Shown here: piece after piece, positions 37,522-45,708 of the stretch
How the letters are laid out: every line of letters begins with the position of its first letter
Numbering within the stretch: the first letter of the stretch is position 1
Assembly: GCA_002402825.1 (NCBI GenBank)
Contig: DHGP01000019.1
Span: 1 to 58,516, forward strand
Source of the DNA: Firmicutes bacterium UBA4795
Lineage (GTDB): Bacteria; Bacillota; Desulfotomaculia; Desulfotomaculales; Nap2-2B
Direction: 5' to 3'
DNA length: 58,516 nt
The notes under the pieces: model-generated
Seen by the model: only the letters and a program-made list of their open reading frames with translations
Told to the model about the DNA's origin: nothing
Databases searched by the model: none
Program-made: the position numbers and the translations under genes

Positions 37522-38730
37522 ATGAATTACGATGTTGTGGTGGTGGGCGGCGGCCCGGTAGGCTGCGCCGTGGCGAGGGATATTGCCGCTGCCGGTTACC
37601 GAGTGCTTGTTTTGGAGGAACATCAAGAAATAGGCGCCCCGGTCCAATGCGCAGGTTTGATCAGTAAAAGAGCCCTGGAAATCTCCCGGGTTCCTTCAAC
37701 GACTGTGCTTAATCGGTTAAATGGGGCTGTAGTTTACGCCCCCGGGGAAAAAATCCTTAGGCTGGAAGGAAAGAAAGTATATGCTCTGGTAATTGACCGC
37801 CGGGCTTTTGACTGTTCCCTGGCCGAACAGGCTAGACTTACCGGAGCCGAAATACTTTGCGGCTTGCGGGCAGTTAAATTTGCCTACGTACCTGAAGGAA
37901 TTATGGTGGAGGCAAGAGGCAGGGAAGGTAAAAACTGCTTTTTTTCCTGCCGTTTGTTAGTTGGCGCTGACGGGCATAATTCTGCCGTAGCCCGCTGGCT
38001 GGGCATGCACCAGCCTTTAGAAAAAGTATTCCTTTACGCCACAGAAGTACGGTTATCAGAGGGCAATGGCCATTTAGCCCATATTTTTCTTGACCGTTGC
38101 CTTGCTCCTGGCTGGTTTGGGTGGATTTTTCCCGCCGGCAACAACCGGGCCAGGGTAGGGATAGGCAGTTCTCCATTAGTGGTGAAAAACAAAAGAGAAT
38201 CCCCTCGTTTACTTTTTAACCAGTTGATTAACCGGTATCCGCTTCTTTTTCGAGGAATGAAGGTTCTGCAAAATACCAGCGGGGTTATTTCTATTGGCCT
38301 TCTAAGGCAAACGTACGCGGCACACGTACTGTTGGTTGGAGACGCGGCCGCTCACACCAAACCTGTTTCGGGAGGGGGGCTTTATTTCGGGCTGCGGGCA
38401 GGGAAACACTGCGCGGGTACGGCAATTAAAGCCTTGAAGATCCAAAATCTTACCCCTGATTTTTTAAGCGCTTACCAAAAAGAATGGGAAGCAGCCATTG
38501 GACAAGAAATATCTACCGGTTTAAAACATAGGGAAGTATTTCTGGAAATGAAAAATGAAGAAATAGGGCGTCTTGTCTCTTTTTTAAACAAACCTATCTG
38601 GCAAAAACTTATCCTTAAATACGGCGACCTGGACTACCACTCCTGGCTTGCTGCCCGGCTGGCCTTTGTTCCGCCCTGGGCAAGCCATTTTTTGACTGCC
38701 GGTTTAAGAAAATTAAGCCAAGAAAAATAA
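37522..38730 (+). CDS. Geranylgeranyl reductase-family FAD oxidoreductase
   Basis: 402 residues. FAD motif YDVVVVGGGPVGCAVARDI, the family Cys/Gly motif PVQCAGLISKRA, GADGHNSAVARWLG and the second FAD motif LLVGDAAAHTKPVSGGG. Length and motifs match digeranylgeranylglycerophospholipid reductase-like enzymes, which in Bacteria may act on menaquinone or other prenyl chains. A shorter paralogue is at 19429. RBS GGGAG before ATG 37522; a strong terminator follows. Confidence 0.85.
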   Translation: MNYDVVVVGGGPVGCAVARDIAAAGYRVLVLEEHQEIGAPVQCAGLISKRALEISRVPSTTVLNRLNGAVVYAPGEKILRLEGKKVYALVIDRRAFDCSLAEQARLTGAEILCGLRAVKFAYVPEGIMVEARGREGKNCFFSCRLLVGADGHNSAVARWLGMHQPLEKVFLYATEVRLSEGNGHLAHIFLDRCLAPGWFGWIFPAGNNRARVGIGSSPLVVKNKRESPRLLFNQLINRYPLLFRGMKVLQNTSGVISIGLLRQTYAAHVLLVGDAAAHTKPVSGGGLYFGLRAGKHCAGTAIKALKIQNLTPDFLSAYQKEWEAAIGQEISTGLKHREVFLEMKNEEIGRLVSFLNKPIWQKLILKYGDLDYHSWLAARLAFVPPWASHFLTAGLRKLSQEK

Positions 38731-38741
38731 CCCATAATAAA

Positions 38742-38777
38742 AAATAAAGGATCCTTTTTAAAGAATCCTTTATTTTT
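38742..38777 (+). terminator. Bidirectional terminator
   Basis: AAATAAAGGAT (38742-38752) pairs with ATCCTTTATTT (38765-38775), with a small inner CTTT/AAAG stem and T run after it, and A run before it. It closes the convergent genes at 37522 (+) and 38837 (-). Confidence 0.8.
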
Positions 38778-38836
38778 ACCATTAACCTGGCTAATCAAAA
38801 AATTGGTGAAAAAACTAATAATTTCGTTTTTCTGTT

Positions 38837-39112
38837 TTAACCCAAGACCTCCACAATTTTTACCAGCACAATAAAGCTAAAAACAATAAGCAAGGGAATA
38901 ATGGCTACATTTAAAACACGCTCAACAGTTCCAGCATAGCCCATGCTACTCACCTTACCGTCCGCAGCAACCTGGACATTCCATGCCCCCGCCAACTCTT
39001 TGGCTATTAACGCCAAAATTAAGGCTAAGGTAGCTAAAATTCCAAGTCCTGCAGCTACAGCCGTGGTTGTCGTTACAGTAGTGGTAGTTACTGTAGTAAC
39101 TGTAGAAATCAC
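38837..39112 (-). CDS. Small Thr-rich membrane protein
   Basis: 91 residues from GTG 39112 with a near-perfect RBS (AAGGAGGTGA). The N-terminus is almost pure Thr/Val (ISTVTTVTTTTVTTTT), followed by two membrane segments (residues 17-40 and 69-90) around a short hydrophilic loop with WNVQVAADGKVSSMGYAG. No family recognised. The strong RBS suggests high expression. It could be a surface or spore-coat membrane microprotein; no evidence for one role. Confidence 0.7.
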   Translation of the reverse strand: MISTVTTVTTTTVTTTTAVAAGLGILATLALILALIAKELAGAWNVQVAADGKVSSMGYAGTVERVLNVAIIPLLIVFSFIVLVKIVEVLG

Positions 39113-39306
39113 GGCTTAATTCACCTCCTTTTCTTATTATTAGTTAGTTATTCAATAATTATTTTTAAATTCCTTTAATAATTTCCCTCGCTTAAAAACA
39201 ATTTTACAAAAACTATCCAAGCAATGTCAATACCTTTAAAAAAATTAATTTAACCTAAAACAAAAACCTAAGTGGTATCTTTCTTTTGGAGGGCCAATTA
39301 ATAAAC

Positions 39307-40194
39307 TCAAGAAAAAAATTTTTGTTTGAGTGCGAATTTATATATGTCTTTGTTTAGCGTCTGAGATGAAATACAGATATTTCCGGCATTAAATCTGGGA
39401 ATATAAAAATATGGGGAGTTAGCGTTAAACAACCTGTCGTTAGTGTAATAAAAGTACCTAAAACCAACTGATTGGGCTATTTTTAAAGCTTGCGGGCTGT
39501 CTTGACCATAAGGCCAAGCATAGTGTAACAGCGGTTTTCTTCCTAATTCTTGTTCCATTATTTCTTTAGCCTTTCTGAGGTCATTGGAAACTCTTTTTTG
39601 ATACTCGGCTTCTGTTTCCCATCTCTTTTGGGAAGTTAGCCAGATCCGGGCAGTCAGGCAAGACTTTCGCTGGTAATAAGGATAGGTAAAGGCAAGATAA
39701 TGTTCTTTAAAAGCATGGGGGTAAAAACTTATCCCGTGGGCTTGCATTTCCCTCATTTGTGTCCACGTCAACCGAGGAAGCGGCTCTTTGGGATTACCAA
39801 CAAAACCAACAATTATAAAGTTAGCGGCAGACATGTGTCTTTTTAGCAGTTCGGGATAGGCGTAAGTATAAAAGGACTCATAACCATCGTCAAAGGTAAT
39901 TATAACGTTTTTGCCTGAAAGGCTGGTTTTTCCTTCTAAAAAATTGGCGTATTGATCAAGAGAAATTACCCGATAACCTTCTTTTTGCAACACATCCAGT
40001 TGCTGACAGAACAATTTTGGCGTCACTGTAATTTTGCCTACAATATGATTACCAATATGATGATACATCAACAATATTACTTGCTGGTTAAGGAAGTCAA
40101 AATGGCCTGTTTTATTTAAGACCTGAACAGGCAACAGTAAGGAAATAAAAAGTAAACTTATAAGTAACAATAATTTGCTTTTTAATAAGCCCAT
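39307..40194 (-). CDS. Secreted polysaccharide deacetylase
   Basis: 295 residues. N-terminal signal/anchor (residues 5-25), then the NodB-fold motifs LMYHHIG, TFDDGYESFYTYAYP (catalytic Asp and metal Asp), SFYPHAF in place of the usual SH…H motif, and a late WPYGQ. It belongs to the PgaB/IcaB-like group that removes acetyl groups from cell-wall or exopolysaccharide sugars. ATG 40194. Confidence 0.88.
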   Translation of the reverse strand: MGLLKSKLLLLISLLFISLLLPVQVLNKTGHFDFLNQQVILLMYHHIGNHIVGKITVTPKLFCQQLDVLQKEGYRVISLDQYANFLEGKTSLSGKNVIITFDDGYESFYTYAYPELLKRHMSAANFIIVGFVGNPKEPLPRLTWTQMREMQAHGISFYPHAFKEHYLAFTYPYYQRKSCLTARIWLTSQKRWETEAEYQKRVSNDLRKAKEIMEQELGRKPLLHYAWPYGQDSPQALKIAQSVGFRYFYYTNDRLFNANSPYFYIPRFNAGNICISSQTLNKDIYKFALKQKFFS

Positions 40195-40589
40195 CCTTTC
40201 ACCCGCCTAAAATTAAAACCTATCTAAACTTTACCCTCATAATATTCATATACATTCTACACATACAGACATATCCGTTCAACAAAAAATTAAAAATCCC
40301 TGCTATTCCTGATAACTAAAGCGGCATAGCAAAAATTGGCCTTGCTGATATTTTGGAGTAGTAATTGTTGACTAAAACCAACTTATTGGTTACTATTAAA
40401 CGTTCTTTGTATTTCCTACTTACGCCTTTATCTTCGGCATTCTAGCCTTAGTTGCTACGGGTGTTATACAGTTCTAATTGGACAGGAGCCAGTTCTACTG
40501 TTTCCAAACCTCCTGTGACCATGCCTGCTAATTAAACATAAAATATAAAAAGAAGTACCGGTAGATTATGGGGAGGTATAAATAATATT
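40195..40589. other. Divergent intergenic region, 395 bp
   Basis: Between the minus-strand deacetylase and the plus-strand DUF1360 gene. Apart from the promoter at 40368-40396 and an AGGAG-containing stretch near 40484, I see no ORF with both start and RBS. A broken remnant or small RNA is possible in 40400-40560 but not supported. Confidence 0.4.
40368..40396 (+). promoter_or_regulatory. Promoter with internal palindrome upstream of DUF1360 gene
   Basis: TTGACT (40368-40373), 17-bp spacer, TACTAT (40391-40396). The spacer holds the perfect dyad AACCAA-CTTA-TTGGTT (40376-40391), a likely repressor site. The transcript would run 190 nt before the next gene. Confidence 0.45.
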
Positions 40590-40919
40590 ATGGAAGATAA
40601 ACAGCTTATCTTTCATTTTATCCTGGCTATCCTGGTTACCTGGCGAATAACCCATTTAATAGCTAAAGAGGACGGCCCAGGACAGATTATCTTTTTCTTC
40701 CGCAAACGGTTAGGCCAGGGATTTTGGGGGCAACTCATGGATTGCTTTAACTGTCTTAGCATTTGGGTAGCCGCTCCCTTAGCTTTTTTTACGGGAGAAA
40801 GTGCGTCCCTAAAGATTATGGTTTGGTTAGCCCTCTCTGGAGCAGCGATGATTATTGAAAAATATCTTCCCGAACCTTTAACACTTGAAGAGGAGGAAAA
40901 GAAAAATGAGTTGCTGTAA
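40590..40919 (+). CDS. DUF1360 membrane protein
   Basis: 109 residues of the DUF1360 family: VTWRITHLIAKEDGPGQI, MDCFNCLSIWVAAPLAF and a C-terminal amphipathic end. Two to three membrane segments. The CFNC pair is characteristic. Function unknown; found in sporulating Firmicutes and phages. RBS GGGGAGG before ATG 40590. Overlaps the next gene by 14 bp. Confidence 0.8.
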   Translation: MEDKQLIFHFILAILVTWRITHLIAKEDGPGQIIFFFRKRLGQGFWGQLMDCFNCLSIWVAAPLAFFTGESASLKIMVWLALSGAAMIIEKYLPEPLTLEEEEKKNELL

Positions 40920-41178
40920 TCAAAGACGCAAAGAAATAAAAAGTGAAGGTATAAGGAATATAAACGAAGATACAATTAAAAAAAAGGCAAATGCAATTGA
41001 AAGTAGTTCTACGTCCAACAATATGGTTCAAATAACATACATAGGCAGCAAAACAGTTGGCTTAATGGGTCCGGTAACCCGGCAAAAGTATTATTTTTCA
41101 CCCCACCAGCGAACCCAGTGGGTAAATTTTAATGATGTTCACTATATCCTGCGAAACCGCTATTTTCTTCTTTCTTAA
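40906..41178 (+). CDS. Small protein coupled to DUF1360 gene
   Basis: 90 residues from ATG 40906 (GAGGAGGAAAAG upstream). The N-terminal CC (MSCCNQRR) and a C-terminal compact domain (VGLMGPVTRQKYYFSPHQRT, WVNFNDVHYILRNRYF) resemble small phage-like or spore-associated proteins that begin with GPVTG-Y-F. I cannot name a family with certainty. Coupled translation suggests that the two proteins work together. Confidence 0.65.
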   Translation: MSCCNQRRKEIKSEGIRNINEDTIKKKANAIESSSTSNNMVQITYIGSKTVGLMGPVTRQKYYFSPHQRTQWVNFNDVHYILRNRYFLLS

Positions 41179-41192
41179 GTTTAAGTCTTGCT

Positions 41193-42104
41193 TTAAGCCC
41201 GGGGATGAGTCTGGTTATAAACTTCTCTTAAACGTACATCAGTTAAGTGAGTGTAAATCTGGGTAGTAGTAATATCTACGTGTCCCAGTAATTCCTGGAC
41301 TGACCTTAGGTCAGCCCCATTTTCTAACAGGTGAGTGGCAAATGAATGGCGTAGCGTATGAGGAGCAATTTCTTTTTTAATTCCCGCTAGACGGGCGTAT
41401 TTTTTAATAATTTTCCAAAAACCCTGCCTGGTAAGCTGTGTGCCCCTTTGGTTGATAAATAATATTTTAGTTTTTTTGTTTTTAAGGAGCTTTGACCTTC
41501 CTTGCGTAAGGTACAAGGAAACATAACGGGCGGCTACCGACCCCAGGGGGATAATTCGCTCCCGGGACCCTTTTCCTAAAGCCAGCACAAAACCATGTTC
41601 TAAATCAAGATGCTCTAATTCAAGAAAAATAAGCTCGGATACCCTCATGCCGGTAGCGTACAAAAGCTCTAACATTGCTTTATCACGCAACCCCGCCGGT
41701 TTGGCCAGAGAAGGTTGCCTTAAAAGAATTTCAACTTCCTGTAAAGTAAGCACCTGAGGCAAGTACTGGACTAGGCGCGGAGATTCCAGGTTATCTGTTG
41801 GGTCAACACTAACATATTCTTCGTTTAAAAGAAAACGGTAAAATGACCGTATGGCGGCTAAATGACGAGAAATTGTAGCCGGCGTAAGATTTTTCTGGTG
41901 AAGTTTTAACAAGTATGCCTGCACTGTTTGCCGGTTTACTTGGGTCGGTAGATCTAACTTTTTTTTAAGACAATAGGAAAAAAAATCTCTAAGGTCAAAA
42001 CGGTAAGAAACTAGAGTATTTAAAGCCAGCCCTTTTTCTACGGCTAAATAATTTAAAAAATTGGTCATTAATTTTTCTGGATTTTTTGCTTTTGTACTTT
42101 CCAT
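41193..42104 (-). CDS. xerD: Tyrosine recombinase XerD
   Basis: 303 residues. N-terminal SAM-like core-binding domain (NYLAVEKGLALNTLVSYRFD) and catalytic domain with Arg (ATGMRVSELIFLE), HTLRHSFATHLLENGAD (H-x-x-R), GHVDITTTQIYTH (His and Tyr nucleophile). XerD resolves chromosome dimers at dif. Placement beside a DUF362 protein and SpoIIM is the standard chromosomal context, not a mobile-element integrase. ATG 42104. Confidence 0.93.
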   Translation of the reverse strand: MESTKAKNPEKLMTNFLNYLAVEKGLALNTLVSYRFDLRDFFSYCLKKKLDLPTQVNRQTVQAYLLKLHQKNLTPATISRHLAAIRSFYRFLLNEEYVSVDPTDNLESPRLVQYLPQVLTLQEVEILLRQPSLAKPAGLRDKAMLELLYATGMRVSELIFLELEHLDLEHGFVLALGKGSRERIIPLGSVAARYVSLYLTQGRSKLLKNKKTKILFINQRGTQLTRQGFWKIIKKYARLAGIKKEIAPHTLRHSFATHLLENGADLRSVQELLGHVDITTTQIYTHLTDVRLREVYNQTHPRA

Positions 42105-42126
42105 TTGCTTAGCTGGTCCTTTCTTT

Positions 42127-43236
42127 TTAGATTTTAATTAGCTGATATTTTCTTGTGCCTAAGCCGACTTCTTCGCCGTATTTTAGCTGACGTTGCCAGT
42201 CTACCGTGGGCCAAAGAGTTTTAAATTTATCTTCTCCTTCGGGGCACGCAGCAAGACGCGAATCAGGTAAACCTCTTTCTTTATTTACCAAATCTACACA
42301 GGCTTGATCTAGAGCTACCGGGTCAAGAGAAGCCAATATACCAATATCTCTTACGATTGAAGCATCTGTCCAGCCATAACAGTCGCATTCCGGGGAGACA
42401 TTTTGGACAAAATTCATAAAACCGGCTTTACCTGGTTTATTTCGTAATACTCCGGCACAATACTCGACTATTTTTTCCTGAATAACATCCGGTTTTGTCT
42501 TCCAGTTAATGGCAATTGCTTGCTCAGAACAGGTGACGGTACATTCCCCACAGCCTATACATTTTTTAGAATCAATAGTGGCCTTAAAGATTTTTCTATT
42601 TACTTTAATGGCCCCGACAGGACACCATTTGCTGCAACGAGCACAGCCCATACATTTTTCCTGATTTATTTCCGGCAAAATATCGGAATGCATCATTTGT
42701 TTGCCGCTGCGGGAACCAGAACCCATACCCAAATTTTTTAACGCTCCGCCAAAACCAGTAGCTTCGTGACCTTTAAAATGGCTAATTACCAGTAAGGCGT
42801 CGGCATGGTAAAGAGCACTGCTTATTTTTACTTCTTTAAAGTGTTTTAGCTGCACCGGTACGTTAAGAAAGTCTTTGCCTGTCAAACCATCAGCAATAAT
42901 TAAAGGAGCATCCACCACGGCATAAGCAAAACCATTTTCAATGGCTGTTTGCAAGTGATCAACGGCATTGGCCCGGCTGCCCACGTAAAGTGTATTGGCG
43001 TCCGTGAGAAAAGGTTTTCCGCCTATGGATTTTACCAGGTTTACCAGTCGCCGGATATATTGAGGGCGAATGTAACCGGTATTTCCCCTTTCCCCAAAAT
43101 GTAATTTAAAAGCCACTAAATCCTTAGGGGCCACAATTTCCCTTAGTCTGGCCTGTACAAACAGTTTTTCTACTTTTGCCAAAAGACCTTGTCCAAGCGT
43201 AACACGTAAATCGGCCCAATAAACCTCGGCAGCCAT
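42127..43236 (-). CDS. DUF362 ferredoxin-like Fe-S protein
   Basis: 369 residues. An N-terminal DUF362 domain (KLHFGERGNTGYIRPQ, GHEATGFGGALKNLGMG) surrounds two [4Fe-4S] motifs, CMGCARCSKWCP (about 195) and CIGCGECTVTC (about 228). Family members are iron-sulfur proteins of unknown role in anaerobes. ATG 43236. Likely in an operon with xerD. Confidence 0.9.
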   Translation of the reverse strand: MAAEVYWADLRVTLGQGLLAKVEKLFVQARLREIVAPKDLVAFKLHFGERGNTGYIRPQYIRRLVNLVKSIGGKPFLTDANTLYVGSRANAVDHLQTAIENGFAYAVVDAPLIIADGLTGKDFLNVPVQLKHFKEVKISSALYHADALLVISHFKGHEATGFGGALKNLGMGSGSRSGKQMMHSDILPEINQEKCMGCARCSKWCPVGAIKVNRKIFKATIDSKKCIGCGECTVTCSEQAIAINWKTKPDVIQEKIVEYCAGVLRNKPGKAGFMNFVQNVSPECDCYGWTDASIVRDIGILASLDPVALDQACVDLVNKERGLPDSRLAACPEGEDKFKTLWPTVDWQRQLKYGEEVGLGTRKYQLIKI

Positions 43237-43293
43237 TTTTTCACCTCAATTATATAAAATTCTTCCTGACTGGTTTTTTTCCTTTTTTTAAGT

Positions 43294-43920
43294 TTAAAAA
43301 AATTTAACCATAGCTTGGGTTAACCAGGAAGAAAAATAAGCCTTTATTAAAGCAGACCCTAGAATCACTATGGTTATAACCAGCATTATAAAAGTATAAC
43401 GCAACAAAGTGGGCCACAAAGCAAAATTATAGTCTCTGGGTTTGCGGACAAGATACAAAGAAAAAGTAATGGCTGTTCCAGCTCCTATTATTAAGGCCGG
43501 CAGGTATAAAAGACCGGCGGGCAAAATAGTGGCGGCGAATAAAAAAAACCCCGTCCAGCCAATATTTTGGACCAAAAAAAGTGTCGTAAACCCGAAAATA
43601 AAACCCTGCCCAAAAATTAACCCCAGGATTAACGGGACACCAATCACCGTTAACCCTAATAAATATACTATCCCAATAATAATTAAATGATCTGCCAGTA
43701 TGCTTTTAACTACCGTGTTAGACGTGACGGGTAACTGCCCTGCCTGAGTGGTAAATTTATTTACCAATCTAGTTAATTCATTGACCTGATTGGAGGAAAG
43801 GCAATTTATTCCCTTACCGCCACTAATTACACCCGTCGTAAAGACTACCACGATAATCAGGTAAAGTAGCCAGCTTTGTCGGATATAGTTCATTAAAGAC
43901 CGCAGCCAGCCTTGAAGCAC
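43294..43920 (-). CDS. spoIIM: Stage II sporulation protein M
   Basis: 208 residues with five to six membrane segments, among them VYLLGLTVIGVPLILGLIFG and FGFTTLFLVQNIGWTGFFLF. These are the SpoIIM (DUF95) conserved blocks. SpoIIM with SpoIID and SpoIIP drives engulfment in endospore formers. GTG start at 43920. Supports a spore-forming host. Confidence 0.9.
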   Translation of the reverse strand: MLQGWLRSLMNYIRQSWLLYLIIVVVFTTGVISGGKGINCLSSNQVNELTRLVNKFTTQAGQLPVTSNTVVKSILADHLIIIGIVYLLGLTVIGVPLILGLIFGQGFIFGFTTLFLVQNIGWTGFFLFAATILPAGLLYLPALIIGAGTAITFSLYLVRKPRDYNFALWPTLLRYTFIMLVITIVILGSALIKAYFSSWLTQAMVKFF

Positions 43921-44040
43921 CTTTTTTCTTCCTTTCCCAGCCTCTTCTTTGTTTATACGTTTTGTACTTGTTTTATACTTATGGAAGAATAAAAGGATTT
44001 ATACCGAGGGACAGAAAAGCAATAAGTAAGATAGACTTCT

Positions 44041-44066
44041 GGTAGGCCTGGCTTCCAGCCTGGTTA
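44041..44066 (+). repeat. Palindromic repeat cousin
   Basis: GGTAGGCCTGGCTTCCAGCC then TGG, with CTGG-CTT-CCAG at its centre. Layout (GTAGG flank, short arms, 3-nt centre) resembles the elements at 44626, 44964 and 52984. Confidence 0.35.
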
Positions 44067-44140
44067 GGGCCTATCCGAAGAGGAACAATACGAACTTGGT
44101 CCGAAACTTATCGTTTATTCTAGCAAATTATTTTTGGAAT

Positions 44141-44713
44141 TTAAACAAGATTAAGGACGCGGGCCAGGCCGTAAGCCATTTCATTGGCCAGACCGTGCAG
44201 GAAACTTTCATCAGCTAATTTTTCAGCGTCGGCCGGTGTATCAATAAAAAGACACTCAAGCAAAACGGCTGGCATAACAGTTAAGCGTAATACGGCAAAA
44301 TTAGCTGCTTTTTTGCCCTGACCGTGTTCTTTTACATTTTTCTTTTTTAGGTAAGCCATAATTTGATCGTGTAAAATTGCCCGCAGTTCGTCAGAATGTT
44401 TTCCCACAGCCGTTGAATGAACATAGCTTTCAAAGCCTGTTCCCCCGCCGGCGTTAATATGAATACTACAAAAGTAATCTGCTCTCAACCGGTTAGCAAT
44501 GTTAGCCCGTTCATAAAGCGATACAGAATGATCATCTTCTCTGGTGAATTTAACGTTTAAATCATAAGGAGCCAGTTGTTTGGCGCAAATCTTTGCCAGT
44601 TTTAAAGTTAAGTCTTTTTCCTTCAGTAGCACAGGCATCTTGCCTGTGGTTTTTCCAACCGCTCCAGGGTCTTCTCCACCGTGACCAGGATCCAGAACTA
44701 AAATTTTAGGCAT
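44141..44713 (-). CDS. N-acetylmuramoyl-L-alanine amidase, catalytic domain only
   Basis: 190 residues, an Amidase_3 domain without signal peptide: DPGHGGEDPGAVG, FTREDD, SIHINAGG and AVLLECLFID (catalytic Glu). A short in-frame insertion reads TGKMPVLL after AVGKT; it is encoded by a palindromic repeat (44626-44650). The C-terminal two thirds align with the large amidase at 33439. Lack of a signal suggests a cytoplasmic or mother-cell role, as with CwlC-type enzymes (inference). ATG 44713. Confidence 0.9.
   Translation of the reverse strand: MPKILVLDPGHGGEDPGAVGKTTGKMPVLLKEKDLTLKLAKICAKQLAPYDLNVKFTREDDHSVSLYERANIANRLRADYFCSIHINAGGGTGFESYVHSTAVGKHSDELRAILHDQIMAYLKKKNVKEHGQGKKAANFAVLRLTVMPAVLLECLFIDTPADAEKLADESFLHGLANEMAYGLARVLNLV
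44626..44650 (+). repeat. Palindromic repeat inserted in frame in the amidase gene
   Basis: CACAGGCA-TCT-TGCCTGTG is a perfect 8-bp-arm palindrome (44630-44648). It lies inside the coding sequence and encodes the extra residues TGKMPVLL, absent at the same place in the amidase at 33439 (AVGPNGLKEKD). Confidence 0.65.
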
Positions 44714-45242
44714 TTTTTATAAATAAACATTCCTTTCGTTTCGTTTAAAGCGCATAAAAATGATTAAAAAAGGTTGTACCTTAAGTTTTTCAGATTTTAT
44801 TCCTCCCAAGCTTATTTACTTGTTTCTGTTACATTAATCAAATATTATTGTAATGTTATCTATGTTTCTATAAATATCCTAAGTTACTTTATTCTATAAT
44901 TATTTTCTTTTTCCTTCATATTTCGCAAAAAAATTTGAAAAGCATTTTGTCCGGGGCCTAAGGAATTCGGCTTACGAGCAGGCAGGATGCCCACCCTACT
45001 GGCCGAATTTCTACCTTAAAATCTCACCCTCAACTTCCCACATCTCACTTCTCAATAAGGGGTGCTAGGGTAAGCATGCCCTTTGACAGAGAGTAATAAA
45101 GGGTATATAATTCATTTGCCCTAATATCAGGTTAATCTCCCTGTCCTATGGCTTGGAAAACGTCCATGTTTAGGTATGCACGTTAGCCCCCCTATGGGTA
45201 AAAATGTTGACAACACAAAAAAGCTTATAAAATATGTCAATG
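44714..45242. other. Long intergenic region
   Basis: About 530 bp, AT-rich, with no ORF that has an RBS. It contains the repeat hairpin at 44964-45009 and, at 45207-45232, a poor TTGACA…ATAAAA pair. The remainder shows nothing I can name. Confidence 0.5.
44964..45009. repeat. MITE-like hairpin with dispersed repeat core
   Basis: AATTCGGC (44964-44971) and GCCGAATT (45002-45009) flank a core (44978-44999) built around GGCAGGATGCCCACCC. The core recurs, inverted, at 52984-53005 with one mismatch in 22. Confidence 0.6.
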
Positions 45243-45271
45243 TTGAATTTGAGTTATATATATGGTATCAT
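45243..45271 (+). promoter_or_regulatory. Promoter of nitrogen-cluster operon start
   Basis: TTGAAT (45243-45248), 17-bp spacer, TATCAT (45266-45271), about 90 bp ahead of GTG 45364. Confidence 0.5.
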
Positions 45272-45363
45272 GTTGTAAAGTTTTTTAGTATTTGTTAAAA
45301 TATGGTCTAAATTTTCAAAGGATTAAATTTTTAATTTTTAGAAAGGGGTGCATTTTAAATAAA

Positions 45364-45708
45364 GTGACTCAATCTTCAAAAAAAGCAGAAATTACTGTCC
45401 GTCTTTCAGAATTTGAAATTCCTCCTATGCAAGATGCTCTCTTAGTTGGTAAAAAGGCTCCTATAGGGCCAGAAGCTGTACGTCACATGGTTGATGCTCT
45501 TTCCCCGGAACAATATATTGTGGTTGATGTTAATCACGCCGTTATTGAGGCCTTAGTTATTCGCAAGTCATTGCTCCGGATGATTGCCCAAGAACAGTTA
45601 GTCCCCTTACTCCTTCAAGAAACAGAAAAAATAATAAGTGAAGGTATGGTGATTAAGGCTCAACTAAATATTGCCATTCAGGTGAGCATGGTGGTAGATT
45701 TGTTATGA
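45364..45708 (+). CDS. Unknown protein upstream of CBS-GGDEF gene
   Basis: About 114 residues from GTG 45364; RBS GAAAGGGG is slightly distant. A compact alpha/beta sequence (EITVRLSEFEIPPMQDALLV, DALSPEQYIVVDVNHAVIEA, then VPLLLQETEKIISEG). I do not recognise the family. It overlaps the next start (ATGA), so the two are translationally coupled, and the gene probably modulates or partners the c-di-GMP-type protein. Confidence 0.6.
   Translation: MTQSSKKAEITVRLSEFEIPPMQDALLVGKKAPIGPEAVRHMVDALSPEQYIVVDVNHAVIEALVIRKSLLRMIAQEQLVPLLLQETEKIISEGMVIKAQLNIAIQVSMVVDLL

Noticed and set aside
41193..42104. Tyrosine recombinase as integrase of a mobile element
   Set aside because: Size, motifs and the spoIIM/DUF362 neighbourhood match chromosomal XerD; no att repeats nearby.
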